Shown: one piece after another, positions 17,371-26,759 of the stretch | How the letters are laid out: every line of letters starts with the position of its first letter | Numbering within the stretch: position 1 is the stretch's first letter | Source: Chloroflexi bacterium UBA4733 | GTDB taxonomy: Bacteria; Chloroflexota; UBA4733 | NCBI GenBank assembly: GCA_002404055.1 | Contig: DHIZ01000074.1 | Location: forward strand, 9,890 to 51,063 | Length of the DNA: 41,174 nt | Direction of reading: 5' to 3' | Notes under the pieces: generated by a model | Told to the model about the DNA's origin: nothing | The model's database searches: none | What the model saw: only the letters and a program-made list of their open reading frames with translations | Made by a program: the position numbers and the translations under genes

Positions 17371-18518
17371 GCAAGCCGCGCGTCGGTCTTGTCACGTACG
17401 GCGTGGAGCGTCCCCTGTCCGGTATCACGCGCGTCACCCTGGAGCTGGGCCGCGCGCTGCTAGAGCGTGATGACGTGGAAATGGTCTATCTCACGCCGTA
17501 CCGTCGTGGCCCTTTTCGCCGGCAGCCAGGCGTGCGTAGCGTCCATCTCGCCGGTTGCCAACGCCTGCCGACGCTGATGCTACTCGGTGGCCTGACGATC
17601 GCCGTGGCTGCACGCCGACGACGGCTTGATCTCGTCCACGATCCGGCGGGCATCGCCCCATTTCCTTTTAGTCGTCGCATCGCGGATTTCAGGCGCGTGG
17701 TGACGATACATGATGCGATCGCTTATCGCTACCCGGAAGGCTATCCGTGGATCAACAACTTCCTGCAGCGGCACTACCTGCCGGCGATGCTGGGGAACGT
17801 TGACGGTGTTATTACGGTGAGTCGCCATGCACGGGCCGACCTGGAGCGATTTTTGCCCCGATTGCCGCCAGGCGAGTATATTGTGCCGCCGGCCCTATCA
17901 AGCCGGTTTCATCCAGTTTCGGAGCAGGAACAACGTTCTGTCCTGACGCGCCTGGGCCTGCAGCTGCCCTATATATTGAGCGTCGGCGCCCAACAGGAAC
18001 GCAAAAACCTCCGGCTGCTGATTCGCGCCTTCTCGCTGCTCCACGCGCGTTTGCCTGATATGCAACTTGTGCTGGCCGGGCCCACGCTCTGGCGGTACGC
18101 GCCCCTCCACGAACAGATTGAGCAAGCGGGACTGGCCGGTAGCGTCGTCATCCCCGGCTATGTTGCCGACGCCGATCTGGCCGCGCTGTATAGCGGCGCG
18201 GCCCTCTTCGCTTTCCCGTCACTCTACGAGGGTTTCGGCATCCCGGCCCTGGAAGCGATGGCCTGTGGCACGCCGGTCGTTTGCTCCAATAGCACAGCGC
18301 TACCGGAAACGGTCGGCGCCGCGGCGCTCCTGGTCGACCCGACGAATGCCGAAGCACTGGCGGCGGCAATGGAGCAAGTCCTGGGCGACCCGCTCCTGGC
18401 GCGCCGCCTCCGGCAGGCGGGGACAGAACGCGCTCGGCTCTTCACCTGGGATCGAGCGGCGGCGCAGACGGTGGAGGTGTACTGCCACGTCCTGGCCGGT
18501 ACTTTCCCGGTCACGTGA
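17367..18518 (+). CDS. Family 4 (GT-B) glycosyltransferase, apparent ATA start
   Basis: This retaining GT-B enzyme of about 383 residues has an N-terminal Rossmann half with VHDPAGIAPF and VVTIHDAIAYRYP, the linker YILSVGAQQERKNL, and the nucleotide-sugar site FPSLYEGFGIPALEAMACG with the E-x7-E pattern typical of GT4. The first standard start, GTG 17403, has no ribosome site and would remove the first beta strand (RVGLVTYG). The reading frame and an ideal AAGGAGG (17354-17360) point instead to ATA 17367, which overlaps the TAA stop of the FkbM gene. A single G-to-A change in an ancestral ATGA overlap would give this. Translation from ATA is inferred; the enzyme family is clear. Confidence 0.88.
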   Translation: MSKPRVGLVTYGVERPLSGITRVTLELGRALLERDDVEMVYLTPYRRGPFRRQPGVRSVHLAGCQRLPTLMLLGGLTIAVAARRRRLDLVHDPAGIAPFPFSRRIADFRRVVTIHDAIAYRYPEGYPWINNFLQRHYLPAMLGNVDGVITVSRHARADLERFLPRLPPGEYIVPPALSSRFHPVSEQEQRSVLTRLGLQLPYILSVGAQQERKNLRLLIRAFSLLHARLPDMQLVLAGPTLWRYAPLHEQIEQAGLAGSVVIPGYVADADLAALYSGAALFAFPSLYEGFGIPALEAMACGTPVVCSNSTALPETVGAAALLVDPTNAEALAAAMEQVLGDPLLARRLRQAGTERARLFTWDRAAAQTVEVYCHVLAGTFPVT

Positions 18519-18584
18519 CCATACTATGTCGTGTTGGCCTGAGCCACAGGCGGGGAATAGCGGAGAGCCGAAGGGGAATCCAGG

Positions 18585-19436
18585 GTGCCTAATCTGCCAA
18601 TCGTTGATGCCCACGTCCACCTCTGGGACCCGGAACACTTCCGGATGCCCTGGTTGGACGGCAATCCGCTGCTCAACCGGCGATACGGGCTGAGCGAATA
18701 CACCGAGGCGTCGGCTGGACTGGACGTGGAGGGGTTGGTCTATGTCCAGACCGAGGTGGCCGAGAGCTACGCCTTGCTGGAGGCACAGTGGGTGGCCGAC
18801 CTGGCGCGGCGGGACGCGCGTATTCGGGGCATCGTGCCGTTCGCGCCGCTGGAATACGGCGAGCGCGTGCGCGCCTATCTGGATGCGCTCGTGCTCATCA
18901 GTCCGCTCATCAAGGGGGTCCGGCGCATCTACCAGGGAGCGCCCGTCGACTTCTGTCTGCAAGCGGATTTTGTGCGCGGCGTCCAGTTGCTTCCCGACTA
19001 TGGCCTGTCGTTCGACCTGTGTCTCCGGCATCAACACCTGCAAAACACCGTGAAGTTGGTGCAGCAGTGCCCGAACACGCAGTTCATGCTGGACCACATC
19101 GCCAAGCCGGATATTGCCGCGCAGGCGCTCGATCCCTGGCGGCAGCAGATGCGGCAACTTGCCGCCTTCCCCAACGTCTCCTGCAAGATCAGTGGCGTGC
19201 TGACGGAGGCCAACCAACAAAACTGGACCGTTGCAGACGTCAAACCGTACATCCGGCACGCGCTGGAGGTCTTCAGCCCTGACCGCGTCGCCTTCGGCGG
19301 CGACTGGCCAGTCGTGCTGGAGGCCGCCGCCTATCGCCGTTGGGTGGAGACCCTGGATACGCTCACCAGCGACCTGCCGCTAGAGAGCCGTCGCAAACTC
19401 TGGGCCGGCAACGCGGTCACCTTCTACCGCCTATAA
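18585..19436 (+). CDS. Amidohydrolase (COG3618), L-fuconolactonase-like
   Basis: The 283-residue TIM-barrel hydrolase starts at GTG 18585 behind AAGGGGAA. The first metal motif is DAHVHLWDPEHF (His10, His12), the barrel His is in MLDHIAKPD, and the last catalytic Asp is in FGGDWPV. These are marks of the 2-pyrone-4,6-dicarboxylate lactonase / fuconolactonase branch. Such enzymes open sugar lactones in the cytoplasm. The gene is convergent, with a 7-base gap, with an aldose dehydrogenase-like AKR that would make such a lactone, which supports an oxidative L-fucose or D-threo-aldose route. Substrate specificity cannot be proved from sequence. Confidence 0.87.
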   Translation: MPNLPIVDAHVHLWDPEHFRMPWLDGNPLLNRRYGLSEYTEASAGLDVEGLVYVQTEVAESYALLEAQWVADLARRDARIRGIVPFAPLEYGERVRAYLDALVLISPLIKGVRRIYQGAPVDFCLQADFVRGVQLLPDYGLSFDLCLRHQHLQNTVKLVQQCPNTQFMLDHIAKPDIAAQALDPWRQQMRQLAAFPNVSCKISGVLTEANQQNWTVADVKPYIRHALEVFSPDRVAFGGDWPVVLEAAAYRRWVETLDTLTSDLPLESRRKLWAGNAVTFYRL

Positions 19437-19443
19437 CTTGCCG

Positions 19444-20424
19444 CTAGCGGTACCGGTTGGCTTCTGGGTCCGTCATTGTCGGTCTGGCCACGCCTTCGAC
19501 TGCTGCCCAGAGGGCTTCCGGGATCGGCGTTGCCGCCAGGTCTAGCGTTTGTTGCAGTCGCTCCGGCTTTGACATGCCGACGATCGTGGAATGGATGCGC
19601 GGGTCGCGCAGGGAGAATTGCAAGGCGACGGCCGCCATCGGAACTCCCGCCTCCCGGCACAGCGCTTCGATCTGGCGTGTACGCGCGATCACGTCGTCCG
19701 CGGCGTCCTGATAGGCATAGCGGGGGTAGGCGGAAGGCCCTTTGGCCAGGATGCCACTGCCATAGGGCGCGGCGTTGGCCACACCCAGCCCGCGCGACGC
19801 GGCGACGGTCAGCAGCGGATCGGCGGAGCGATTGAGCAACGTGTAGCGGTTGTGAGTGATGACCGCCTCAAAGGCTCCGGTCTCCACGTAGCGAACCATG
19901 AGGTCGATCGGTCCGCCGGCCACGCCGATGTGGCCGACGACCCCCTGGTCCACGAAAGAGCGCATCACCTCGACCGGGCCGCCGGGTGCCATGATCGCTT
20001 CGAAGGCGGCGTGTTCCGGGTCATGGAGGTACAGCATTGGCAGGTGATCCAGCCCCAGCAGGCGCAGGCTGCGTTCGATGCTGCGCCGAATCTGGTCGCC
20101 GCTGAAGTCACCGGTCTGGAGGTGGCGATCGGCCTTGGTCGCCAGCACGTAGCCATCCGGCACGCCGCCGAGCTCCCGGATGACCAGGCCGAGGCGTCGT
20201 TCGCTCTCCCCATCGCCGTACGAGGCAGCCGTGTCGATGAAGTTGATTGGCCCTTGAAAGATGGCCCGGATGGTTGTGAGCGCCGATGCCTGGTCTACTG
20301 CATAGGCGAAGGTCTCCGGCATGTCGCCCAGTTCGGCGCAGCCGATGCACAGCGGATCAACCAGCAGGCCGGTGGCGCCGAAGGGCCGGCGCGCCGAGGC
20401 GGAGACGAGGGCGGCGTTTGTCAC
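19444..20424 (-). CDS. Aldo/keto reductase, D-threo-aldose 1-dehydrogenase-like
   Basis: The 326-residue AKR has the catalytic tetrad Asp64, Tyr69, Lys97 and His134 (FIDTAASYG, LATKAD, LYLHDPE). Features that point to the L-fucose / D-threo-aldose dehydrogenase branch are the start FGATGLLVDPLCIGCAELG and the segments THNRYTLLNRSADPLL and NAAPYGSGILAKGP. The enzyme would oxidise a sugar to its 1,5-lactone with NAD(P). GTG 20424 follows AAAGGAA. It lies tail-to-tail with the lactonase-like gene, so the two would not share an operon but could be opposite halves of one pathway. Confidence 0.87.
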   Translation of the reverse strand: MTNAALVSASARRPFGATGLLVDPLCIGCAELGDMPETFAYAVDQASALTTIRAIFQGPINFIDTAASYGDGESERRLGLVIRELGGVPDGYVLATKADRHLQTGDFSGDQIRRSIERSLRLLGLDHLPMLYLHDPEHAAFEAIMAPGGPVEVMRSFVDQGVVGHIGVAGGPIDLMVRYVETGAFEAVITHNRYTLLNRSADPLLTVAASRGLGVANAAPYGSGILAKGPSAYPRYAYQDAADDVIARTRQIEALCREAGVPMAAVALQFSLRDPRIHSTIVGMSKPERLQQTLDLAATPIPEALWAAVEGVARPTMTDPEANRYR

Positions 20425-20640
20425 GGGATTTGGTTCCTTTCGTTGCCGGGGGAAGCCGGCGTGGCGCGATGCGGGTACGGTCCCTGGGAGTGTACGTGCG
20501 AGTACTCGCCTATGGTAGCGTCATGTCATGTTGAATAGGCAGAGGCGGGTGGCACGCGCACCCCACGATGAATCGTAGGGTGGGCCGGCCGACCAGCGGT
20601 TCGCTCCTCCTGTATCATTGCGCGGGAGAGGACTCCACGC

Positions 20641-23600
20641 ATGTTGCATACGCCGCGCCGCGCCCCGCTCGGTTGCTCGCTGCTGTTGCTGGTCAGCTTG
20701 CTCAGCAGTTGCGCCTTTGGGCAGCGAGCTGCGGTCCCGGCTTCCACGCCGGCAATAGCTGCAGTGGCAACTGCTTCGCTGACGACCGCCACTGCCAACT
20801 GGCCATCCACCACCGTGGCGAGCAGCACAATGGCGCCAAGCCCAACGGCGGCGCCCCCACCGGCGGTGCAGTGGAGCATTGGGCAGCCGGATGGCGAGGT
20901 GGCGCTGAATGATCTGCTGCATGTCGCGTTCTCGCAGCCGATGGACCAGGCAACGGTGCAACAGGCTCTCACGATCAATCCGCCGGTTCCCGGCACTGTG
21001 AGCTGGCAGGGTACCAGCCTGACCTACACGCCTTCTCAGCCCTGGCCTGACGGTACCCTGGTGTCGCTCGCCATCGGTAGCGCTGCCCGTACGGCCGCCG
21101 GTCAGCCCTTACCGACCGCCATCGACTGGAGTTTTGTCACTGAGCCGACGTTTCAGGCGCTGGAAGTCAGCCCCGCGCCGGACGCCCGCTTTGTACCCTT
21201 CAATGCGGTCGTCAACGTGACCTTCAGCCATCAGCCGGACGCGGCGACGCTGGGGCCGAACCTCAGCATCTCGCCGCCCGTGGCGGGGGCGTGGCAGGTG
21301 AATGGCCGAATTGCCACCTTCGTGCCCACCCGGCCGTTGGCGGCGTCGGCGTCCTACACGGTGACGCTCGGCACGGGGGTACGCGACACGTCGGGCCGCA
21401 CCCTGGCTGCCGGGAAGCAGTGGCAATTTGCGACCGGCCAGTCGCCGCCGAACGACAGCCGCCACATCTACGTCACGGGTCAGCGTATCATCTTCGCCAC
21501 CGCGACCGGTGCGCAGCAGGTGGCCTTCTCGGCCTACCAGGTCCCGAGCGTCACGTTGACGGCCTATCGCGTCCCGACCACCGCCGCCTTCCTGGCGGCG
21601 TATACCGCGAAGCAGGCGAACGGCGGTAGTGCGCCGGTTGACGTCAGCCGCTTCCAGCGTCTCGCCAGCATCGACGCGCCTTTTCCACACCCGGAGCTGG
21701 ATGTGACAACCTTTGTCAGCGTGCCAGGCGTCGCCAGCCCTGGCATCTATTACGTTGATGAGTCTAGCATCGGCGACGGTGTGACGGGGCAGTTCCTGGT
21801 GGTGAGCGACCGCGGCGTGTTGGTCCAGCAATCGCCGGTCGGCGCTTTGGTGTGGCTCACTACCCTGGCGACCGGCGCACCGGTCGCTGGGGCTGACCTG
21901 ACGATCGTGGATGCCGATACCGGCAAGCAACTGCTCACCGGCACGACAGGGACGGACGGCGTCTTCCAGGGCGCAGTGCCGCTGCAGGCGCAACCGCGTG
22001 GGCAAGCGCAGCCGCCAGGCTTGCTGGTGTTCTCCGGCAGCGGCAACGACCTGGCTGTGGGCGGTACCGCCGACGGCTTCAGCGGCGGCGGCTACGTCAG
22101 CGCTGCCGGCCGGTACAGCCTCTACGCCTACACCGACCGCCCGATCTACCGACCGGGCGACATTGTCCACATGCGCGGCGTCGTCCGCCAGGACAACGAC
22201 GTCCATTACCAATTGCCGGGCAGCATCCCGGTGACCGTCAGCCTGACCGGACCGGTCAACGGCACGACGCTGCTGTCGCGGCAGGTGACGCTCGATGCGA
22301 CCGGCAGCTTCGCGCTCGACATCCCCCTGGCCGACGACCTTGCCAGCGGTTACTGTAGCTTCTCGGTCAGCACCAGCACCGGCGCGATCGCTCAACAGGA
22401 CTCCTACTATGGCAGCTTCCAGGTCGAGGAATACCGAAAGCCGGCCTACGCGGTCGCGGTCAGCACGCCCGGCCAGCCCTGGGTCAGCGGCGACCGCATC
22501 CCGGTGACGGTCAACGCTCGCTACTATTTTGACCAGCCTGTGGCTCGTGGCAAGGTAACGCTGCGCGTGTTCAGCAGTTCGTGGTTCGACCCCACCGCCC
22601 CGGGTAGCCCCCGGCAGGACCCCGAAGAGGCCGAGCTCGGTGGCTATCAGGGCGGCGCCTACGGCTCGCCGGTCAGCAGTTACAACGGCACGCTGGATGC
22701 GCAGGGAAATGCGACTTTCTCCGTGCCGGCCAACCTGGGCAAGGCGACGCTGTCGCAGCGTTATGCCCTGGAGGCGACGGTCAGCGATGCGGCCAACGAT
22801 CCCGTCACGAACGCGGCAGCCGTCATCGTCCACCGCGGCGCGCTCGCCCTATACGGCCAACCCCTCTCCTACGCCGCCGTGCGTGGTCAGCCGCTGCCGA
22901 CGACCTTCACTGTCGATGACCTCCAGAACCGGCCGGTTGCCGGCGTGCCGATACGTTGCGATGTGTACCAGCAAACCTACAACGTGACGCAGCAAGGCGA
23001 CCCCAAGGAAGCCTATCCGGTCTACAACCTGGTGGAGATACCTGCCTACCATTTCGCGCTGACGTCCGGCAGTGACGGCCGCGTGGTGACGGGGCTGATC
23101 CTGCCCCAGGCGTCGCCCTATCGGCTCGGCTGTTCCGTGCTGGACCAACGGGGAAACACGGTCACGCTGGACCTGTACCTCTGGGCGGCCGGCTCCAGCG
23201 GTGTACTCGCGCCCTACGCCGCCGCCGGGGACCGGCTCTCCGTGCTGGCCGACAAACCGAGCTATGCCGTGGGCGACATCGCGCATCTCCAGGTGCTGTC
23301 ACCGCTGACCGGCGTGTCGGCGCTGGTGACGGTGGCCCGTGGCCAGATCTATTCCCACCAGGTGATCCAGTTTGCCGGCAAGAGCACCACCCTGGACCTA
23401 CCCGTGACGGCCGATGACCTGCCCAACGTGCAAGTGACGGTGGCTGTCCAGGGACAGGGACGCATCCTCAGCGGTGAAGCGCCGCTGCGTGTGCCGGCGA
23501 CTACCCGTTATTTGCACGTGCAACTGACGACGGACCGCCAGCAGTACAGCCCCGGCGAGCAGGCAGCCGTGACCTTGACGGCGACGGGGCCGGACGGCAA

Positions 23601-25848
23601 ACCGGCGCAAGGCGAGTTCTCGCTCGGCATGGTCGACGAGGCGATCTACGCGCTGGCGCGACAGACACCGCCGACGATCAAGGCCGCCTTCTATTCCGTC
23701 CGCGCTGTGCAGTTGCGCACCGGCGCGTCGTTGAACGCGCGGGCCGGAAAGATTGGGGGCCAGGGCGGCGGCGGTGGTGGGGGTGGCGCGGAGTCCCAAT
23801 TACGCAGCGACTTCCCCGACACCGGCTACTGGTCCCCCGCCGTCCAGACCGGAGCCGACGGCAAAGCCACGGTGCAACTCACCATGCCGGACAGCCTGAC
23901 GACCTGGCGGCTCACGGCCATCGGCGCGACGACGAACACCGACGTCGGCTACGTCACTGACGACGTGGTAAGCACCAAGACATTCCACGTCGACCCGGCA
24001 TTCCCGCGCTTCCTGGTCAGCGGTGACCACGTCAGCCTGGCGGCAACCGTGACGAACGCCACTGATCGTGACGTGTCCGGCAGTGCAACCCTGAGCAGTC
24101 CGGCCTTGAGCCTTGCCACTGCAGCCAGGCAGCAGGTGACGGCGCCGGCGCACGGCAGCGTGGTGTTGCGTTGGGGAGCGACAGTCGGTGGCGTTGGTGA
24201 CGCGGCGATCACAGTAGATGCACAGGCGGGCAGTCTGTCGGACGCGGTGAAAGTCACGCTGCCCGTTTCGGCCGGTGGGGCGGCGGGCAGCGTCACGAGC
24301 GCGGGCGAAGCCAGCAGCACGACATCCGCGTCGCTCGATCTGCCCGCTGCCGCCATTGCCGGCTCGGCATCGCTGCAACTGGCCGTCACACCCAGCTTGG
24401 CCGGCGGCGTGCTGGCCGGCAGTCGCTACCTGGAGGGGTATCCCTACGCCTGCGCTGAGCAGACGGTGAGCAGTTTCCTCCCCGCCATTCTGGCCAGGGA
24501 GACCTACGCCAAGGCCGGCCTGACGACAGTGCAACAGCAATTGCCGCCCGATTTGGACAGCCACGTAGCGGCCTCCCTCCAGCAACTCTACAGCCTTCAG
24601 CATGGCGACGGCGGCTGGAACTGGTGGAGCTATGATCAGACCGACCCGTACATGACGGCCTACGTTGTCTACGGGTTGGTCGAAGCCAAACGACTCGGCT
24701 ATCCCGTCGTCCAGACCAGCCTGGATCGCGGCATTGCCTCCCTGCAGCGCCAACTGGACCCGTCGAAGGCCGGGCTGGCCACGGCTGCCTATATGCTGGA
24801 CGTGCTCGCGTTGGCCGGCAAGCCGGTGAGCGCACAATCGCCCCTGGTCCAGGGCTTGCTGGCGCGCCACGGCGATATGGCCGATTACGGCGAGAGCTAC
24901 CTCGCCCAATACTTCGTCGCTGTGGGAGATACCAGCGATGCACGTAGCCTGCTGAACAGTCTGGCCCAAGCGGCGACGCAGACGGCGACGACGGCATCAT
25001 GGAAAGAGCAGGTTGGCCTCCCGCCGCTGCGCGGCTCTCTGGTCTACAGCACGGCGGCAGCGCTCGACGCCTTCTCGACCCTTGACCCCGCCAACTCGTT
25101 GGCGCTCAAGGCTGCTCGCTACCTGCTGGCCTCGCGATCAGGCGACGCCTGGAACACCACCCACGACTCCGCGATGGCGGCCATGGCGCTCGACCACTTC
25201 CTGCTCGTCCACGGCGATTTTGCAGCCTCCGGCCACCTGCGCGTCTTCTGGAACGGGCGCTTGTTGCAAGATGTAGCGGTAACGCCCACCTCGCCGCCGG
25301 TGGCGCTGCACCTGACCACCCAGCAGATTCAGGTACACAACACCTTGCAGATCAGCACCGACAGCGCCACGCCAGTCTTCTGGTCGGCAGCCTTGAGCTA
25401 CCACGTGGCAGCCGCGCCGCTCTCCGGCAATGAACTCACCATCACGCGCCGCTATCTGCTGGCCGACGGCGCGCCGGCGACCGGCCCGTTGCCTGTCGGT
25501 ACGCCGATTCAAGTGCTGCTGAGCGTCCACAACGCGGCGCCGCTTGACTATGTGCAGGTGTACGACGCGTTGCCTGCTGGAGTGGAGGCGCTCAACCCGG
25601 CGCTCGCCACCAGCCAGACCCAGACGACCGCCCAGCAGCAGCAACGCAACTACGACCAGATCGACCGGCGGGACCAGGAAGTGGACTTCTACATCACCAA
25701 GCTCGCGCCGGGAGACCACACCTTCATATACGCCGCCCAGGCGACAACAGCCGGAACCTTTCAAGCGCCATCGGCCGTCGTGAGCCAGATGTACGCCCCA
25801 TCGGTGCGGGGGGTCTCGCCTGCCGACACATTGGTCGTTGTGCCGTAA
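20641..25848 (+). CDS. Bacterial alpha-2-macroglobulin, thioester lipoprotein
   Basis: This 1735-residue envelope protein is an alpha-2-macroglobulin protease trap. The N-terminus is a lipoprotein signal with lipobox LSSC (Cys24), then a Ser/Thr/Ala/Pro-rich linker and two Big_5-like domains (about 80-275). The macroglobulin domains include the hallmark YTDRPIYRPGD. A Gly run sits in the expected bait region, just before SDFPDTGYWSP and PDSLTTWRLTAIG. The thioester motif is CAEQ, with Cys1271 and Gln1274. The C-terminus has the usual DALPAGVEALNP. ATG 20641 follows GAGAGGA. In many bacteria this gene is paired with penicillin-binding protein 1C for wall repair; no such gene is adjacent here. 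It is probably transcribed alone. Confidence 0.96.
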   Translation: MLHTPRRAPLGCSLLLLVSLLSSCAFGQRAAVPASTPAIAAVATASLTTATANWPSTTVASSTMAPSPTAAPPPAVQWSIGQPDGEVALNDLLHVAFSQPMDQATVQQALTINPPVPGTVSWQGTSLTYTPSQPWPDGTLVSLAIGSAARTAAGQPLPTAIDWSFVTEPTFQALEVSPAPDARFVPFNAVVNVTFSHQPDAATLGPNLSISPPVAGAWQVNGRIATFVPTRPLAASASYTVTLGTGVRDTSGRTLAAGKQWQFATGQSPPNDSRHIYVTGQRIIFATATGAQQVAFSAYQVPSVTLTAYRVPTTAAFLAAYTAKQANGGSAPVDVSRFQRLASIDAPFPHPELDVTTFVSVPGVASPGIYYVDESSIGDGVTGQFLVVSDRGVLVQQSPVGALVWLTTLATGAPVAGADLTIVDADTGKQLLTGTTGTDGVFQGAVPLQAQPRGQAQPPGLLVFSGSGNDLAVGGTADGFSGGGYVSAAGRYSLYAYTDRPIYRPGDIVHMRGVVRQDNDVHYQLPGSIPVTVSLTGPVNGTTLLSRQVTLDATGSFALDIPLADDLASGYCSFSVSTSTGAIAQQDSYYGSFQVEEYRKPAYAVAVSTPGQPWVSGDRIPVTVNARYYFDQPVARGKVTLRVFSSSWFDPTAPGSPRQDPEEAELGGYQGGAYGSPVSSYNGTLDAQGNATFSVPANLGKATLSQRYALEATVSDAANDPVTNAAAVIVHRGALALYGQPLSYAAVRGQPLPTTFTVDDLQNRPVAGVPIRCDVYQQTYNVTQQGDPKEAYPVYNLVEIPAYHFALTSGSDGRVVTGLILPQASPYRLGCSVLDQRGNTVTLDLYLWAAGSSGVLAPYAAAGDRLSVLADKPSYAVGDIAHLQVLSPLTGVSALVTVARGQIYSHQVIQFAGKSTTLDLPVTADDLPNVQVTVAVQGQGRILSGEAPLRVPATTRYLHVQLTTDRQQYSPGEQAAVTLTATGPDGKPAQGEFSLGMVDEAIYALARQTPPTIKAAFYSVRAVQLRTGASLNARAGKIGGQGGGGGGGGAESQLRSDFPDTGYWSPAVQTGADGKATVQLTMPDSLTTWRLTAIGATTNTDVGYVTDDVVSTKTFHVDPAFPRFLVSGDHVSLAATVTNATDRDVSGSATLSSPALSLATAARQQVTAPAHGSVVLRWGATVGGVGDAAITVDAQAGSLSDAVKVTLPVSAGGAAGSVTSAGEASSTTSASLDLPAAAIAGSASLQLAVTPSLAGGVLAGSRYLEGYPYACAEQTVSSFLPAILARETYAKAGLTTVQQQLPPDLDSHVAASLQQLYSLQHGDGGWNWWSYDQTDPYMTAYVVYGLVEAKRLGYPVVQTSLDRGIASLQRQLDPSKAGLATAAYMLDVLALAGKPVSAQSPLVQGLLARHGDMADYGESYLAQYFVAVGDTSDARSLLNSLAQAATQTATTASWKEQVGLPPLRGSLVYSTAAALDAFSTLDPANSLALKAARYLLASRSGDAWNTTHDSAMAAMALDHFLLVHGDFAASGHLRVFWNGRLLQDVAVTPTSPPVALHLTTQQIQVHNTLQISTDSATPVFWSAALSYHVAAAPLSGNELTITRRYLLADGAPATGPLPVGTPIQVLLSVHNAAPLDYVQVYDALPAGVEALNPALATSQTQTTAQQQQRNYDQIDRRDQEVDFYITKLAPGDHTFIYAAQATTAGTFQAPSAVVSQMYAPSVRGVSPADTLVVVP

Positions 25849-25895
25849 CCCTGCCATCCCGCCAATCGTGGTAGCGCGTTCAATTGACCGGCGAT

Positions 25896-26516
25896 CTAGC
25901 CGCGGGCATCATCGTCCAGCGCTTTCTCAGCGGGCGATTGTAGCTCTGCGAGCTCCTGATAGATGTCAGCGAGACGGACGGTGAAGCCAGGTACGGTATC
26001 CCCACCGTCAAGAACTTCGTGAGCGGCAACATGGTACACCCGGCCGTCATGGTAGACGATGGTATTTCCCGTCTCCGGGTTGACATACCAAAGGAGACGC
26101 ACGCCGGCGCGGAGCCAGTCCCCCGTCTTTTCCAGCACCGCTCCCGCTCGGTCCGTGGGCGAAAGCACCTCGATCACGAAATCCGGTGCGGTTGCGGCAG
26201 CAGACGCCTTGAGATCCTGGGGGATGCGGTGGCGCGCATAGAAGGCAACGTCCGGACCGCGGGCGTCGTAGCGACTCCCCTGGATCATGATGTGGGGATC
26301 ACCGCCAACCGCCATGCCCAGCCGGCGCCTACGCACGTAGTCAAGCAGCAATCCCGAGAGCAGAGTAGCAATATAGTCGTGAAACAAGGTCGTCACGTCC
26401 CACTCCACGATTTGCCCATGTACTAACTCACGTAACCTACCATCATCCGGGAAACTGTCCAGATCATCTATGGTATACAGGCGCGAAGTTTGCTCTACGG
26501 GTGCAGCAGCGACCAT
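25896..26516 (-). CDS. Uma2-family (DUF820) nuclease-like protein
   Basis: The 206-residue protein is a compact Uma2 member. It opens with the usual YTIDDLDSFPDDGRLRELVHGQIVEW, and carries Asp89 (GPDVAFYA), Asp112 and Glu116 (PDFVIEVLSP), Lys130 and the strand RLLWYVNPE, consistent with a PD-(D/E)XK fold. ATG 26516 follows AAAGGAC. It lacks the long coiled coil of the paralogue at 13815-14654, so the two were probably acquired separately. A palindrome with a TATACT hexamer 40-55 bases upstream may be its promoter. Function is unknown. Confidence 0.87.
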   Translation of the reverse strand: MVAAAPVEQTSRLYTIDDLDSFPDDGRLRELVHGQIVEWDVTTLFHDYIATLLSGLLLDYVRRRRLGMAVGGDPHIMIQGSRYDARGPDVAFYARHRIPQDLKASAAATAPDFVIEVLSPTDRAGAVLEKTGDWLRAGVRLLWYVNPETGNTIVYHDGRVYHVAAHEVLDGGDTVPGFTVRLADIYQELAELQSPAEKALDDDARG

Positions 26517-26557
26517 GTGCGGTGTGTCCTTTCGCTGACGAGGGTGTGCCTTGGTAT

Positions 26558-26571
26558 CTCAGTATACTGAG
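26558..26571 (-). promoter_or_regulatory. 14-bp palindrome containing -10-like hexamer
   Basis: CTCAGTATACTGAG is a perfect palindrome with TATACT readable on both strands. On the minus strand it is placed about 45 bases before the Uma2 start, a normal leader length. No good -35 is seen, so it may be a regulated promoter or an operator. Confidence 0.35.
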
Positions 26572-26759
26572 GACCGATGCCGTTCAGGCGCCTTTGCTGA
26601 TCGTCACCCAAGGGCACGCCTAATCCGTTTGGGGGGCATCTGAAACTGCTACGTTGATCTTCCGTCCGTTAGGGAAGCCGTAGCATAGGGTCGTTATACC
26701 AGGCTAGGCCCATTGACGGCCGATGGCCGTGTTGCAAGCGACGTGAGGGGTGAGTGGCC

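Noticed and set aside
19425..19452. TACCGC...GCGGTA inverted repeat between the convergent genes as a bidirectional terminator
   Set aside because: The arms are only 6 bp within coding ends and there is no T-run on either strand.
23754..23790. G-rich run in the alpha-2-macroglobulin gene as a possible frameshift or assembly error
   Set aside because: The frame stays open and family motifs continue in the same phase on both sides, so the Gly run is best taken as real.
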